This document shows positions 1 through 11,437 of a stretch of DNA of 64,000 bases, in pieces. Within the stretch, counting starts at the first letter, position 1. Each line of letters starts with the position of its first letter. This DNA comes from JACKII01 sp965202745. GTDB lineage: Bacteria; Pseudomonadota; Alphaproteobacteria; Bin95. The translations under genes were made by a program, and so were the position numbers. Under the pieces are notes generated by a model. That model was not told the DNA's origin and did not search any database. It was given only the letters and a program-made list of their open reading frames with translations. The stretch is taken from positions 1 through 64,000 of the forward strand of contig CBDBCB010000014.1 of the NCBI GenBank assembly GCA_965202745.1, in the 5' to 3' direction.

Positions 1-1232
1 AGCTCCAGATAACTCGACGGCCCCTCCGCCCAGCGCTCCTGCAGGCGCGCACCGCCGGCGCCCCGGATATCTACCGCCATCAGTGCGCCGGTCATGGCGT
101 CAAAGCCGGTGGCGAGCACAATCGCATCCACCTCATACTGCTTGCCATCCTGATGGATGACCTGGCCCTCGATCCTGTCGATCGGTGCGGCCTTGATATC
201 CACCAGCGAAACATTCGGACGGTTGTAGGTCGCGTAATAGTCCGTATCCACGCAAAGACGCTTGGCCCCAATCAGGTTTTTGGGTGCCAGTTTCTCCGCC
301 ACCGCCGGGTCTTGCACCGTCTCTCGGATGCGCTCCCGCACGAAGTTAGCAGCGTAATCATTGCCTTCCTGGGTCAGCATATGGTCGCCGAACGCGCCCA
401 TAAAGGTCAGGCCGCCTTTGCTCTACCGCTCCCGGTAGCGGCGCTGACGCTCGTCATCGGAAGCATCCAACACCGAATCGAGGTTAAAGACAGCGTGAAT
501 GCCGGGGCCGGTTTTGCGCGCTTCATTCCTGAATTCCGGATAGCGGGCCTTGATTTCCGCCGCATAGTCCGGGTTCATCGGCGCGTTGTGGGCGGGAATG
601 GAATAGTTGGGCATCCGTTGAAACACGGTCAGCGTAACAGCCTCCGCTGCAATCAGCGGGATCGATTGGATAGCTGACGAGCCGGTGCCAATCACGGCGA
701 CGCGCTGGCCGGTGGAATCGACGCCCTCCTTCGGCCAGCGCCCGGTCTGATAGACGGGCCCGGCAAAATCATCCAGACCCGCAATCTGCGGGCGGTTCGG
801 CACCGAAAGGCAGCCGGTCGCCATGACGTAGAAGCGCCCGGTGGTCTCCCCTTCGTCCTCCGCCGTCAGGGTCCATTCGGCATTGCCCTCATCATATCGG
901 GCAGCGGTAACCCGCGTGTTGAACTGAATGTCCCGCTTCAGGTCATGACGCTCCGCAACGTGTTCGGCATAACGCAGGATTTCCGGCTGCGGCGCGTATT
1001 TCTAAGACCAGTTCCATTCCTGCTGCAACTCCGTGTCGAACTGATAGGAGTACTGCATGCTCTCAATATCGCAGAGCGCGCCTGGATAGCGGTTCCAGTA
1101 CCAGATACCACCAACGCCGCTTCCAGCCTCTAACACCCGCGCCGACAGCCCCATCTGCCGGGCACGGTGCAACATGTACATGCCAGCAAAGCCCGCCCCG
1201 ACGATGATGATGTCATAGCGGTTGTCTGTCAT
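1..1232 (-). pseudogene. Flavin-containing (Baeyer-Villiger type) monooxygenase, broken by two amber codons, 3' end outside window
   Basis: The frame starts MTDNRYDIIIVGAGFAG, an N-terminal FAD-binding GxGxxG fold, and continues with GGIWYWNRYPGALCD and WSxKYAPQPEILRY, typical of FAD/NADPH Baeyer-Villiger monooxygenases that insert oxygen next to ketones. A second Rossmann motif, VIGTGSSAIQ, would bind NADPH. The frame is interrupted by TAG at 1002-1004, where the family usually has Glu, and by TAG at 423-425, where Trp is usual. No frameshift is visible and the rest reads open to the window edge. A 17-bp segment at the start is duplicated, so two in-frame copies of the MTDNR start lie close together; I chose the inner one. 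Family assignment is firm. Loss of function is inferred from the two stops. Confidence 0.85.
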
Positions 1233-1439
1233 GGGCGGTTGTCTGTCATGGAATGCAGCCTCGACCGTATTTGGAGAACCGCTGCTATCGTGCGCAAGCG
1301 GGGACAACAAATCAATCATCGGGAATGGCCGCGACGCCCTCCCTACAGAAAGTTGCCCCGGCGATGGCCGGCCCCTGCCGTTGGTATTAGATGCAGCAGT
1401 CCTGGCAATGACGCCGGCTATTGTTCGCCGGTCAGTGAC

Positions 1440-2869
1440 TTACCTCGACAGGCTATTGCGGGAGCGGCCGCGCGGCCGCTTTGCCACCAGAATGGCCAGA
1501 CCGCTCAACAGCAGCACACCACCGAGCGGCAGGGGAACCGCAAGTTGCTGAGGGCCGGTTTGGAATGGAAGCGCGCTGGCCGAAAAAGCGCTGACCGAAG
1601 CGCCGGACAGACCGGCACCGTTGCCATTACCGTTCCCGGCCGTAGGGATGTAGCCGACTTGCCGAAGGGTGGCGCCAACACCGGAAACAGGCGCGGTTGG
1701 CTTCAGCGTAAAGTCGCCATTGCGCCAGTCGACGAACCACCTGTCATAGTCGGCCAAATCGATCTCTATGTTGCGCCGGACATCAGCAAATCCGGTATCA
1801 ACAACCGTATCCGCCAGGTTATTGGAAATGATATTCGGAAAATAGTTCGTCCCGACTTGTCTACCATTGATCCGAATCCATTGGGAATTGGCACCATTGA
1901 CGGCCAAATTGTCGTCCAGGACCGTATTGTTACGCATGATAGAGTTACGGGATTTGCTTAAGGTGATGCCATGGTAGGATGACGAAACCAGAACATTGTC
2001 TTCCACTAACCAATCCCGGGTCCAACCATTGAACGCCACATACCCTTGCGGGGTTAAGTAGAAATTGGCTCCCTGGTCTTCCGACCGATACAGACATTCC
2101 CCCGAACCGTTATTCCTCTGACAACACCTTTACCAACGACGCCGTTCTTTTTGGAAAAACTTTGCAGGCAATCATCGTGGTTGCTGTTCACATGCTTAAA
2201 GTTCTTGATCAGGTTACCTTCATAAACGCCGTAGTTGCCTAGTGCGCAGAAACCATCGCCCGACAAGCCATCGATTGTGTTGTTCAGCACCTGAGCGTTC
2301 AGCGCTGCATGATCGACTGTTACCCCGAAATTGACGCTTTCAAAGTAGTTGTTCTGAACCACATGATCCGCCCCTGAGAGCCACACGCCACGCCCAGCGC
2401 GCGTGTTCCAATTGCTTTTGGTCCAGGCGCTGGAATCGCCGTAGCTAATTGTGGAGTTCTTAATTGAATTGCTGGTGCCATTGAATTTTACGGCAAAAAA
2501 TGCGGAGCCACGAACACCGGGCCGAATATCGAGGTCAGAGAATGACCGATGGTTAGAACCTCGAATATCAATGTTTTTGATGGTCGCCTTGTTTCGGACG
2601 TTCTGTGATTGAATGGTCACATCGGTTGTGAGAATTGGCGTCTTGCGGGAAATGCGTGAGTTGCCGACGACAACTTGGTTATAGCGACCGCCTATGATCA
2701 TTATCTGACCGTAGTTTCCCGGCACCAGTTCGATGGTGTCGCCATCACGAGAATTGCTGATAGCCAGAGCCAATTCCCAATCCGACGAAGCTTGCAACAC
2801 CTTAGCGTTTGCGTTGGAAATGACGACCATCATCGCGGATGTGAATACCGCTATGACAAGTTTTCTCAT
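1440..2869 (-). pseudogene. Secreted right-handed beta-helix protein with VPLPA-CTERM-like tail, one frameshift
   Basis: The product begins MRKLVIAVFTSAMMVV...NANA, a Sec signal peptide, followed by Asn/Gly-rich repeats such as IRGSNHRSFSDLDI and NNYFESVNFGVTVD, typical of parallel beta-helix (pectate-lyase-like) folds. The C-terminus has VPLPLGG, a hydrophobic helix and a basic tail (KRPRGRSR). This is the architecture of VPLPA/PEP-CTERM sorting signals, which send proteins to an exosortase. A one-base deletion near 2075-2100 shifts the frame: the first part ends at 2054 and the remainder continues in a second frame from about 2080. Both halves remain well conserved, so the lesion is either recent or a sequencing error. 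Substrate and enzymatic activity cannot be judged. Confidence 0.75.
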
Positions 2870-3090
2870 CGTATACACCATGTTTTACATAATATTATGT
2901 GTGTTATTTGAAAGGTACCCTATATTTTTGCTTTATACGACCATATTTACTATATTATTATTTTCGGCCGCATTCTTCTCGCCGATCATTCAAGCAGCAT
3001 CAACTGCCGCGTTTCCATGCGCCTGTTGTTGGTATTACGCCTTGTGCAAAGATATTGCAGTCACATATCCAGCCTATTCTGCATGTCTGC

Positions 3091-3650
3091 ATGACTGTCC
3101 GTTCCCGGGACTTTCCCAATAGGAAGCGAGCGTTTCGTCGTGGTTCGAGCAAAATACCCCAAAACCTGGCGCTCGCCGCGTTGGCGCTATTGTTGGCTGG
3201 CTGTGTCAGCCCGACACCCTACGCAGCCAAAACCGATACCGAATATGGTTATTCCGAACAGCGGCTCGAGGAAAACCGCTACCGCATCACCTTCGCCGGC
3301 AACTCAGAGACGCAGCGCGAAACGGTGGAGAATTACCTGCTCTACCCGCAGCTGAGCTGACCAGCCAGCGCGACTATGACCATTTCCAGCTTGTCGGTCA
3401 AAACACAGAAAAATCGGCCACGATTTACCAGTCCGGCCCGACTGTCGGTGTTTTCGGCGGCCGGCGAGGTGGTGGCATCGGTTGGGGCCTTGGCAGCAGC
3501 TACGACCTGACAGAGAGCGCGCGTTGGTACGCAGCGGTGGCCAACGTCGTTATGCATCGCGGGCCCAAGCCACCAAATGACAATTCCGCCTATGACGCCA
3601 AAAGCGTGCTGCAGAACCTCGCTGCCACGATCAAATATCCGGAAAAGTAA
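3091..3650 (+). pseudogene. CC0125/CC1285-family lipoprotein, frameshifted
   Basis: The frame contains a lipoprotein signal ending LALLLAGCVS (lipobox LAGC) and then YRITFAGNS and TVENYLLY, hallmarks of the small CC0125/CC1285 lipoprotein family common in Alphaproteobacteria. At about 3344 one base is missing: the expected LLYRAAELT becomes LLYPQLS followed by a stop. The correct continuation, with GGRRGGGIGWGLG and a C-terminus in IKYPEK, runs in the next frame to 3650. The ATG at 3091 gives a long basic leader, so a later GTG or TTG start is possible. The upstream 200 bp (2882-3090) are AT-rich and probably hold promoters for this gene and the divergent beta-helix gene. The function of the family is unknown. 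Confidence 0.75.
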
Positions 3651-3662
3651 ATGCGGCCGACC

Positions 3663-5987
3663 TCAGCCCGTATAGCGCCGGGTAAGCACCGCGGCGCAGG
3701 CGTCGAGGATCGCTTCTGCATCGACGCCATGCTCGCGGTAGAGGTCTTGCAGATCGCCTGATTGGCCAAATTGTTCGATGCCCAGTGCCTTGACTGGCTG
3801 CTGCGCCACAGCGCCCAGCCATGACAGCGTCGCCGGGTGGCCATCGCAAATGGTGACCAGCCCCGCGTCGTCCGCCAATTCACTTAACAGGCTGGCGATC
3901 CAAGCTTTGTTGCCATCGGCCTGCCAGTCTCGGTGCAGACGGTCGGGCGAGGTAACGACCAGCAGGCCGGCATCCGGTGCGTCTTCCAGCAACGCTTCGT
4001 AAGCCTCCAGCGCCTCCGGCAACAGCGCGCCCATCGCGATGATAGCGAGGTCGGCTTCGGCGGATGGCGGCTTCAGCCAATAACCGCCTTTCACGACGGC
4101 CCCGGCATCCAATTGCCGCTCCGGCTGCGCCAGGGCGCGGGTCGAAAGACGGAAATAGACGCTGCCCCCCTCCCCTGGCACTGCCTGCATGTGCTCAAAG
4201 CCCCAACGCATGATGGCGGCCCAGTTCATCCACATAGGCAGGCTCAAAATAGGTCAAGCCAGGCAGGCCCATACCGATGAGGGGCGTGGCGATGGACTGA
4301 TGCGCGCCGCCTTCGGGTGCGAGGGTGATGCCGCTCGGAGTCGCCACCAGCATGAAGCGCGCATCCATGTAGAGCGCGTAATTCAGGGCATCCAGGCCCC
4401 GCATGACGAACGGGTCGTAGAGCGTGCCGATGGGCAACAGGCGCTCGCCGAACAGCGGACCGGAGAGGCCTAGCGCGCCCAGCATCAGGAACAGGTTGTG
4501 CTCTGCAATGCCCAGTTCGAAATGCTGGCCTTCCGGATGCATGGCCCAACGCTGGGCGCTGACCACGTCTTCGTCACGGAAGGTATCTGCCCGCGGCTCG
4601 CGGGAGAAAATGCCCTTGGTATTAACCCAGCCGCCCAAATTGGTGGATACGGTCACGTCCGGCGAGGTGGTCACCACGCGTGCGGGCAATGTCGGTTAGG
4701 ATGCGGCCAAAACCCTCCTGCGTGGACATGCTGGCGGCCTTCGGTACTGGCAGAGTCTCCGGCACAGGCACTTTCGGCGTTTCAAAGCGCCGGTGCGTGC
4801 CGCCGTCGGCCATGAAGGGCGACTCGCTGACGAACGCCTTCAGCGCCGCCGCGTCCTCCTCCATCCCGGCGAAGGGTGCCCATTCCTGCCTGGCCCTCTT
4901 CCACGCCCATCAGCCGTTGGAATTCTGCAATCTGCGGCGCGTTCATGATGCCGGCGTGATTGTCCTTGTGCCCGGCTAGCGGCAGGTTATTGCCTTTAAT
5001 CGTGTAAGCGATGAAGCAGGTTGGCCGGTCACTGTCGACCGCATGCATGGCCTCCGCCATCACCGCCATGTCCTGGCCTGCCAGGTTGGTCATCAGATCG
5101 GCCAACGGCTTATCATCATACTTGGCCAGCAGTTCGGGAATGCCCGGCGTGGTGCCGATGGCTTCCAGTATCTCCTCCCGCCAGGCAGCGCCGCCTTTGA
5201 ACACCAGAGCGGAATAGAGCGAATTCGGGCACTCATCGATCCAGGTACGCGGCGCTTCCCCGCCCGGCTCCGCGAAGGCAGCCTCGAGCTTGCGGCCATA
5301 TTTCAGGACCACCACGTCCCAGCCCATAGAGGCGAACAGGCCGTTGATCTGGCCGAACAGCCGGTCGGAGACGACGGCATCGAGAGACTGACGGTTATAG
5401 TCGATCAGCCACCAGACATTGCGGACGTCATGCTTCCAGCCTTCCAGCAGGCCTTCGAAAATATTTCCTTCGTCCAGTTCCGCATCGCCGACGATCGAGA
5501 TCATCTTGCCGAAGCCCGCCTCGCCCGGCTATTTCAGGCGCACATAGTCCTGCACCAGGGAGGCAAAGACCGTGAATGCCGCGCCCAAACCGACGGAGCC
5601 GGTGGAGAAATCCACGTCGTCCTTATCCTTGGTGCGGGAGGGGTAGGATTGTGCACCGCCGAAGGCACGGAAAGCCTCCAACTGCTGCTGGCTCTGGCGG
5701 CCCATCAGATACTGAATAGCGTGGTAGGCGGGTGAGGCGTGCGGCTTCACCGCCATCCGGTCTTCGGGCCGCAGCACGCTGAAATAGAGCGCCGTCAACA
5801 TGGTAGAGACGCTGGCCGACGACGACTGGTGTCCGCCAACCTTCAGCCCATCGCGGGACGGCCTGATCTAATTGGCGTTGTGAATCATCCAGGAGGAAAG
5901 CCAGAGAACCTTTTTCTCCAACTGCTCCAGCAGGGCAATATCGCCTGCGTTGGTGCCGGCTTGGTCAGTAATGGCGGCGTCCGGCAT
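3663..5987 (-). pseudogene. Transketolase / pyruvate dehydrogenase E1 (AceE-like, COG2609), multiply disrupted
   Basis: The reconstructed protein starts MPDAAITDQAG and has DGLKVGGHQSSSAS, FSTGSVGLGAA and the TPP-binding VGDAELDEGN, typical of homodimeric AceE-like E1 and transketolase-like enzymes that decarboxylate 2-oxoacids. The C-terminal half (LGIAEHNLF, VATPSGITLAPEGGAHQS) matches the pyrimidine-binding and C-terminal domains. Disruptions are TAG at 5868-5870 (after NAN), TAG at 5529-5531 (after YVRLK), and frameshifts near 4870-4880, 4680 and 4215-4240. With at least five lesions in about 775 codons this gene is clearly dead. It is divergent from the intact TPP enzyme at 6148. A role in 2-oxoacid metabolism is inferred from family only. 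Confidence 0.88.
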
Positions 5988-6147
5988 GCTAGCCTCGTTC
6001 TTTTGACCGTGAATTTGGGGTTCCATAGCATAACGGGGTTGAGAGTGCAGTACGTCCAACGCTCCACAGCCATGCACCCTGCTTGACTTGGTTCACTGCC
6101 CTGCGAGACTGCATCCAGCACAACTCATTCCCTGGAGAAATTGCCCT

Positions 6148-7695
6148 ATGAACGGCGCTGAAGCCCTTATGTCCGTTGCCAAACAGGCAGGCATTGAAAT
6201 TTGCTTTGCCAACCCCGGCACCACTGAAATGCCGATGGTGATGGCAATGGATTCGGAGCCCGGCATCCGGCCTGTGCTCTCGCTGCACGAGAACGCGTGC
6301 TCTGGTGCGGCAGACGCTTATGGCCGTCTGGCGGGCAAGCCGGCCATGACCATCACCCATTTGGGCCCGGGCTTCGCCAACTCCTGCGCCAACCAACACA
6401 ATGCCCGCCGGGCCTTTTCCCCGGTCTTCAACGTGATCGGCCAGCATGCGACCTGGCACTATGACGCCGACGCACCGTTGGGCATGGATATTCTAGGCCT
6501 GGCCGGAACGGTCAGCGACTGGGTGCGTGAGACCGCCAACCCGGCAAGTGTTGCGCAGGACATCGTGGACGGCATCACCTTTGCGCTTGGCCAGCGGGGG
6601 CGCGTCGCATCCCTCTCCTTCCCGCATGATCACCAGGACGCGGACGTGTCGGCCAACCCCGTGCTGGGCACGCCGGAGCCACTGGGTGCTGTCGATGGCA
6701 AGCTAGTGGACCAGACTTGTGCAGCGCTCAAGAACAACAAGAAGACCGCCCTGTTGCTGGGCGGCACGGCGCTGAAAGTGCCCGGCCTGATGCTGGCAGC
6801 CAAGCTGAAAGCGGCTCACGGCTGCGATATCGTCATTGAAGGCGCGTTCTCTCTCATGGAATGCGGCGCTGGCCTGCCGGACCATATTCGCATGCCCTAT
6901 CTGCCGGAACCCGCCCAGGCTCTGATGGATGCTTATGAGCAAGTGATCGTTGTCGGCACCAAGTTGCCGGTGAGCTTCTTCGGCTGGCCGGGCGGTGCGC
7001 CAAGCCAGTACCTGCGTGACCGCGATGGCGTCGTCCATGTGGCAGGCCAGATCGATGATGCGGTTGCCGCGCTGGACGGCATGGTCCAGGGCACGGGTGC
7101 AGCGGGAGCTACACCTTCGGTGACGAATTTGAGCGTACCTGACGTGCCGACCGGCACGCTGACGCCGGATCTGCTCTGCCAGACCTTCACGGCGTTGCAG
7201 CCGGAGGATGCCGTGATCGTGCCGACAGCCGTCACAACCGGCCACCTGTATGGACCGATGTCGACCATGCTGCCCAGTCACACGCAGATCAGCCTCTGTG
7301 GCGGCGCGATTGGCGAGGGGCCCGCTCTGGCATTGGGCGCAGCGGTTGCCTGCCCGGATCGTCCGGTCCTGAACCTGCAAGCCGATGGCTCCGGCGCATA
7401 CCTGCCCCAGGCTTTCTGGAGCCAGGCGCGGGAGGGCGCGAACGTCACGACCATGATCTGCTCCAACCGCAAGTATCAGATCCTGATCGGCGAGATGACG
7501 CGCGCGGGCATGAACCAACCGGGTGAGCATTCCATGGCGCTGACCGAGCTGAACAACCCGCCGCTGGATTGGGTCGCCATCGCCAAGGGCTTCGGCGTAC
7601 CGGGAGAGGTCGTCAGCACCTGCGAAGACCTGGCCAAGGCCATGAAGCGCGGCATGGCAACGCCGGGCCCGTACCTGATCGAGGCGCGGATTTAA
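6148..7695 (+). CDS. Thiamine pyrophosphate enzyme, acetolactate synthase large-subunit-like / benzoylformate decarboxylase-like
   Basis: The 515-residue protein starts MNGAEALMSVAKQAG after GGAGA at good spacing; upstream in-frame ATGs lack a site. The N-terminal domain has FANPGTTEMPM and LHENACSGAADAYGRLAGKP, including the conserved Glu that activates TPP. The C-terminal domain has a modified cofactor motif, ADGSGAYLPQAFWSQAR...CSNRKY, with Ala where GDG is usual. The family decarboxylates 2-oxoacids or condenses the resulting aldehydes; this branch is usually annotated as an acetolactate synthase large-subunit homologue lacking a regulatory partner, and no small subunit lies nearby. It is intact between two dead genes, a divergent E1 and a downstream acyl-CoA dehydrogenase. 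The specific substrate is unknown. Confidence 0.85.
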   Translation: MNGAEALMSVAKQAGIEICFANPGTTEMPMVMAMDSEPGIRPVLSLHENACSGAADAYGRLAGKPAMTITHLGPGFANSCANQHNARRAFSPVFNVIGQHATWHYDADAPLGMDILGLAGTVSDWVRETANPASVAQDIVDGITFALGQRGRVASLSFPHDHQDADVSANPVLGTPEPLGAVDGKLVDQTCAALKNNKKTALLLGGTALKVPGLMLAAKLKAAHGCDIVIEGAFSLMECGAGLPDHIRMPYLPEPAQALMDAYEQVIVVGTKLPVSFFGWPGGAPSQYLRDRDGVVHVAGQIDDAVAALDGMVQGTGAAGATPSVTNLSVPDVPTGTLTPDLLCQTFTALQPEDAVIVPTAVTTGHLYGPMSTMLPSHTQISLCGGAIGEGPALALGAAVACPDRPVLNLQADGSGAYLPQAFWSQAREGANVTTMICSNRKYQILIGEMTRAGMNQPGEHSMALTELNNPPLDWVAIAKGFGVPGEVVSTCEDLAKAMKRGMATPGPYLIEARI

Positions 7696-7725
7696 ACGCT
7701 GGACTGCGCGAACGCGCCGAACCAG

Positions 7726-7845
7726 AGCGTGTCCCGGAAGCACGTCAGCGCCGTCCGGGATCTCCTTCCGAGCATTGCTCCCGATGAGATCCCGGCTCTC
7801 CGCCCGGCGCTAGGCCGGGCATTCGGCCGGGAAAGGAGTGCATTT
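7726..7845. repeat. Dispersed intergenic palindromic repeat, copy 1
   Basis: The region contains AGCGTGTCCCGGAAG, GAGATCCCGGCTCTCCGC and the palindromic stretch CCCGGCGCTAGGCCGGGC, followed by ATTCGGCCGGGAAAGG. Closely related blocks lie at 16705-16765 and 30421-30545. It sits directly upstream of the acyl-CoA dehydrogenase remnant and supplies its AAAGGAG ribosome-binding site. It looks like a REP-type dispersed element rather than a gene-specific regulator. Confidence 0.6.
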
Positions 7846-7847
7846 TA

Positions 7848-8929
7848 ATGACCAACTGGTCCGCCCGCGCGAAAACCTTCGCCGAGAAGCACCTGGCTCC
7901 CCTCTCCAATATCCACGAGTTGGATGCCCTGCCGGATGCCATCTGGCAGGGCATGGCGGATTAGGGTCTGCTGGCCCTCTCAACGCCGGCGGAATTCGGT
8001 GGCTCGCCCATCGATCCCGCGACCCAGATCGCTGCGGTCGAGGGCTTTGTCCGCGCCGCGCGCAATGCCGGTGTCGGCTCGATCTGGCAAGGGCATCTGC
8101 ACAATGCAGGCTTCGTCATCAACCGGCTCGGCAATGACGAACAACGGCAGAAGTATCTGCCCGCGCTGGCAAAGGGTGCGGTCAGGATGGCCGTCTCTAT
8201 CTCCGAGCCCAAGGTCGGCGCGCACCCGAAGCACCTGACCACGCGGGCAGAGCGTGACGGCGACGGCTGCGCATCACCGGCGAGAAAAGCTATCTGACCC
8301 AAGGCCCGCAAGCGACCGTCATCGCCGTGCTGGCTATCACGTCCGAAGAGAAAGGCGTGAAGCGCTACAGCATCTTCCTGGTGCCCAAGGGTGCCGACGG
8401 CCTGGAATATGTTCCCGGCGGCAATGTGGACTACCTGAAACCCTCCGCTCACTGCGGACTTAAGCTGAATGGCGTGTATGTTGAGCCGGACGCCTTGCTT
8501 GGCCCTTTAGGGGAAGGCTACGACCTGCTCGGCAAGCCCATGCGCGACCATGAGGATCTGGTGAACCTGGGTAGCCGCTTCGGCGCGTTCGCCGCTGAAT
8601 TGGACACGCTGAAGGAACAGGCCGGCGAGGCTCTGACCGGTGAGGCATTGACGCGCTTCGACGCTCTGGTGGCAGCATTGGACGGCTTGAAAGCGTTGGC
8701 TGGCATTGCTGTTGCTGCCGGGCCGGGCTCCGCCAAGGCCGAAATGCTACTGCTCGATATCCGTAACCGGAAAAAGGCTATGCAGGCGGAGTACAGCGCG
8801 CTCGTCGAAGCGTTAGGCGTTACCTTGCCGCCGCGCGAAGCCAGCCTGAAACGCGACCTGGACAAGCTCGGTGACCTGGCGGCCTACGTCCAGCGGATCA
8901 AGCTGGACCGGCTGGCGACAGGATGGTGA
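7848..8929 (+). pseudogene. Acyl-CoA dehydrogenase family protein, amber stop plus frameshift
   Basis: The frame opens MTNWSARAKTFAEKHLAP after AAAGGAG and shows IWQGMAD then TAG (7962-7964) then GLLALSTPAEFGGSPID, the N-terminal helical domain of acyl-CoA dehydrogenases. Later parts are MAVSISEPKVGAHP (variant of the FAD-contacting T-E-P segment) and ITGEKSYLTQGPQA. A frameshift lies near 8260-8275, between RAERDGD and the ITGEK block. The C-terminus ends in a helical RNRKKAMQAEYSALVEALG segment. At about 360 codons it is slightly short for the family (about 380-400). Some homologues of this type are annotated as FAD-binding proteins of unknown substrate. The lesions are direct observations; the substrate is not known. 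Confidence 0.75.
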
Positions 8930-8968
8930 GGCATTCATTGCGAGGCTTAAAGCGTCGGCCTTAAGCCT

Positions 8969-11437
8969 TCACTCATTGCCGATACAGGGCTCGCCAGCCA
9001 CATCCTGTTTCAGCCCTTCGGCCTCGCCGCGCAGGATGGTGCCAATCGGCTTGGCCTTGGCTTGCCATTCCTCCTCAGCCCGCTTTGCCATTTGCTTCAG
9101 TTCCTTCTCCGGCACGAACCAGTTCAGGCTTTCAGCCTCCGTGCAATTGGCCAGCACCATGTGATAAACCGGCACTGTCGGCGATGCTTCCTGGGACGAC
9201 GCGTCACTTTCCTGCCCAGTCTCGGCGCTTTTCGCATCGGTGTTCTTGCTGGACGAATAGAGCGCGCGAACATCTTGGATGACCTGCCTGTTCCGGAAGT
9301 TCATGGAGTTACCACGGGCCGACAGGACGGCTTCCAGGGGCGAGCCCAGCCAGTCGAAAGCAAGGTCCCTGCCATCGCGCTTCGGCTCAATTGCTTCTGG
9401 AAATGCCCGGACTTCTAAAATCAGGACACCTTTGTATTTCTCGGCAATCTTCTCCCTAACTATCTGATCCAGCAGCATTTGTGCGGCTACAACGATGCCA
9501 TAATTGTCGTAATAGCCAGCATCAACAACACGGCTGGACCATTCAGTCGGCAGGGAGACAGCAGGTGAAATATAGGGGAACGTCGCCTGCATCCGGACCG
9601 CCGTGCGGATTTTGAAGGTTTTCCGGGCATTGGGGAAATGCCCGAACAGTTCAACCGCTTCCTGTTTTTTCACCGCGTCCAGATGGGACAGATTGAGGTC
9701 GCTGATCAACAATTGCTGCCCGGTCTCCACGATCATTGGAGAAAAAATCATCGACGGCCGATGAGGCTGCGCAGACAAGTCTGAGAAAATCCTGTTCAAA
9801 TACAGCCATTGCCCTTCGAGCACCTTGCCGCGGTCAATCTCTGCCCAACCGCCGTTAATGATGCTGGGCAGGTCATGCTCCAGCGTCTGCTGGGCAACAG
9901 CGGATAATGTTTGACGGGGGAAAGGAATAGAGGACCGGTAGACCCTGTATTCCTCGCCCGTCATATCGGGGCAAAAATCCGGTTTCTTGGCAGCGAGGAC
10001 TTTATATCGTTCATCTGCGCGCAGAGAATGTCCCTCTCCAACCGTTTGATACTGCTCCATCCTGACGTGACAGGACGGGACGGGTGGCGAAATACGAGGC
10101 GCCGACCATTCCGCCAGAAGCGCCGGTAATCAGCCGGATCGAATCCGCTACCCCCTCGAACTCCGTCCCCTTCTGTTCGCTTGCCTTCAGAATTTCATCG
10201 GGAATGAGACCGGTCCAAAACCCCGCTCTATAGGCTCCCCCAGAGGTAGAAACGATGATCAAAACCGGTTTTGTCTGGCCAGGAGGCGGGCGGTACTTCC
10301 CCGCCCATTCATCAAGCCGCTGATCGAATGTTTTGCCGCCGCTATCGCCGCCCGCCGTGCGCAGGTTAACCAAACCTTTGGAATAGGCATCGCCAAAGCC
10401 GGGAACTACAGGTTAAGATGTGCAATCTTGTCAAAATTCCGCCCATCGCCAACGATTCCCAGGAAATTTGACACCGACCCTGCATAGGAAAGCCAAATAA
10501 CAGCCAGAATAACCAAGGAGTATCGGTACAATATCGTAAAATATGCCATTATCTTAAACACAACATATAATATCAATATTAACAAAGATATTGTTGTGAT
10601 GGATATTAAAGCACCAATACTTGATAAAACCGCAGCAAACGCGAATATGAACAAAAACATGATTAATACTGAGAAATTTTGCCTAAAAATCGCGAGCTTC
10701 CGAGTGTTTCCCCGCGACAGGAAGTGAAAAATCTTCGAGATGAAGCGTACCCGGCGATCAAGACCATTCACCAAGCGCAAACGTTTGGTCTGTTCGACAG
10801 CGCCTGTATCAGACTCGGGATTATCCTGATTGAACCCATCGCGGATACCATCGAGAACAAAAATCGAGACAATCAAAAAACCAAAACACAAGATATACGA
10901 AAGCATCCAACCCAATAAGAACCGGAACACCGGCCCGAAAAACCCACCACCGTCGACGGTGGCAATAGATATCATCCATCCGACTGCAAATATAATGCTG
11001 ATAATCAAACTGTTTCTGACCAAATCACCGACGGCTTTTGCTTTATCAACGTCGGGAAACACAATATCTTTCCCGTCATTCTGAAACATACCGCGGGGTG
11101 CAATATGCCAATCAAATACTAGAGTCGAACTGATCACCGTTGCGGCAGCAGCCAATATCAAGCCGGTCCAGAATGCAGCGCTATTGCCCAATATGGCCAG
11201 CCATCCCCCAACCCCCTCCGGGGCCAGCGCCACAAGCTCCGGATTATCCAGCCGCAGGATGCTGATCCCCATCCCCAAATCAATAAAACCATAGGCAACG
11301 CTGGTAAAGGCAACGGCAAAAAATACCGTCCACGGGCGGCGCAGCGTACTAATCAAGCGCGGACGCAACTACCCAAACCACAATTCCCGAAGGCGCGCTG
11401 ACAAGCAGACCGGCTCTTTAATGGATTGATCGTTCAT
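8969..11437 (-). pseudogene. Multi-pass membrane protein with C-terminal patatin-like phospholipase domain, disrupted
   Basis: The likely start is ATG at 11437 behind GGTAGGA: MNDQSIKEPVCLSARL, then TAG at 11369-11371 after LRELWFG. The next 320 residues hold about seven hydrophobic helices. A frameshift near 10400-10425 leads into PGFGDAYSKGLVNLRT and the patatin domain with STSGGAYRAGFWT (GxSxG nucleophile elbow) and ITGASGGMVGA. A second frameshift near 10060-10095 leads to the segment containing VVDAGYYDNYG, which carries the catalytic Asp of the Ser-Asp dyad. Intact homologues are single proteins acting as membrane-bound lipid acyl hydrolases. I read the pieces as one decayed gene because they stay collinear and the active-site parts are split between frames. 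Confidence 0.78.
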
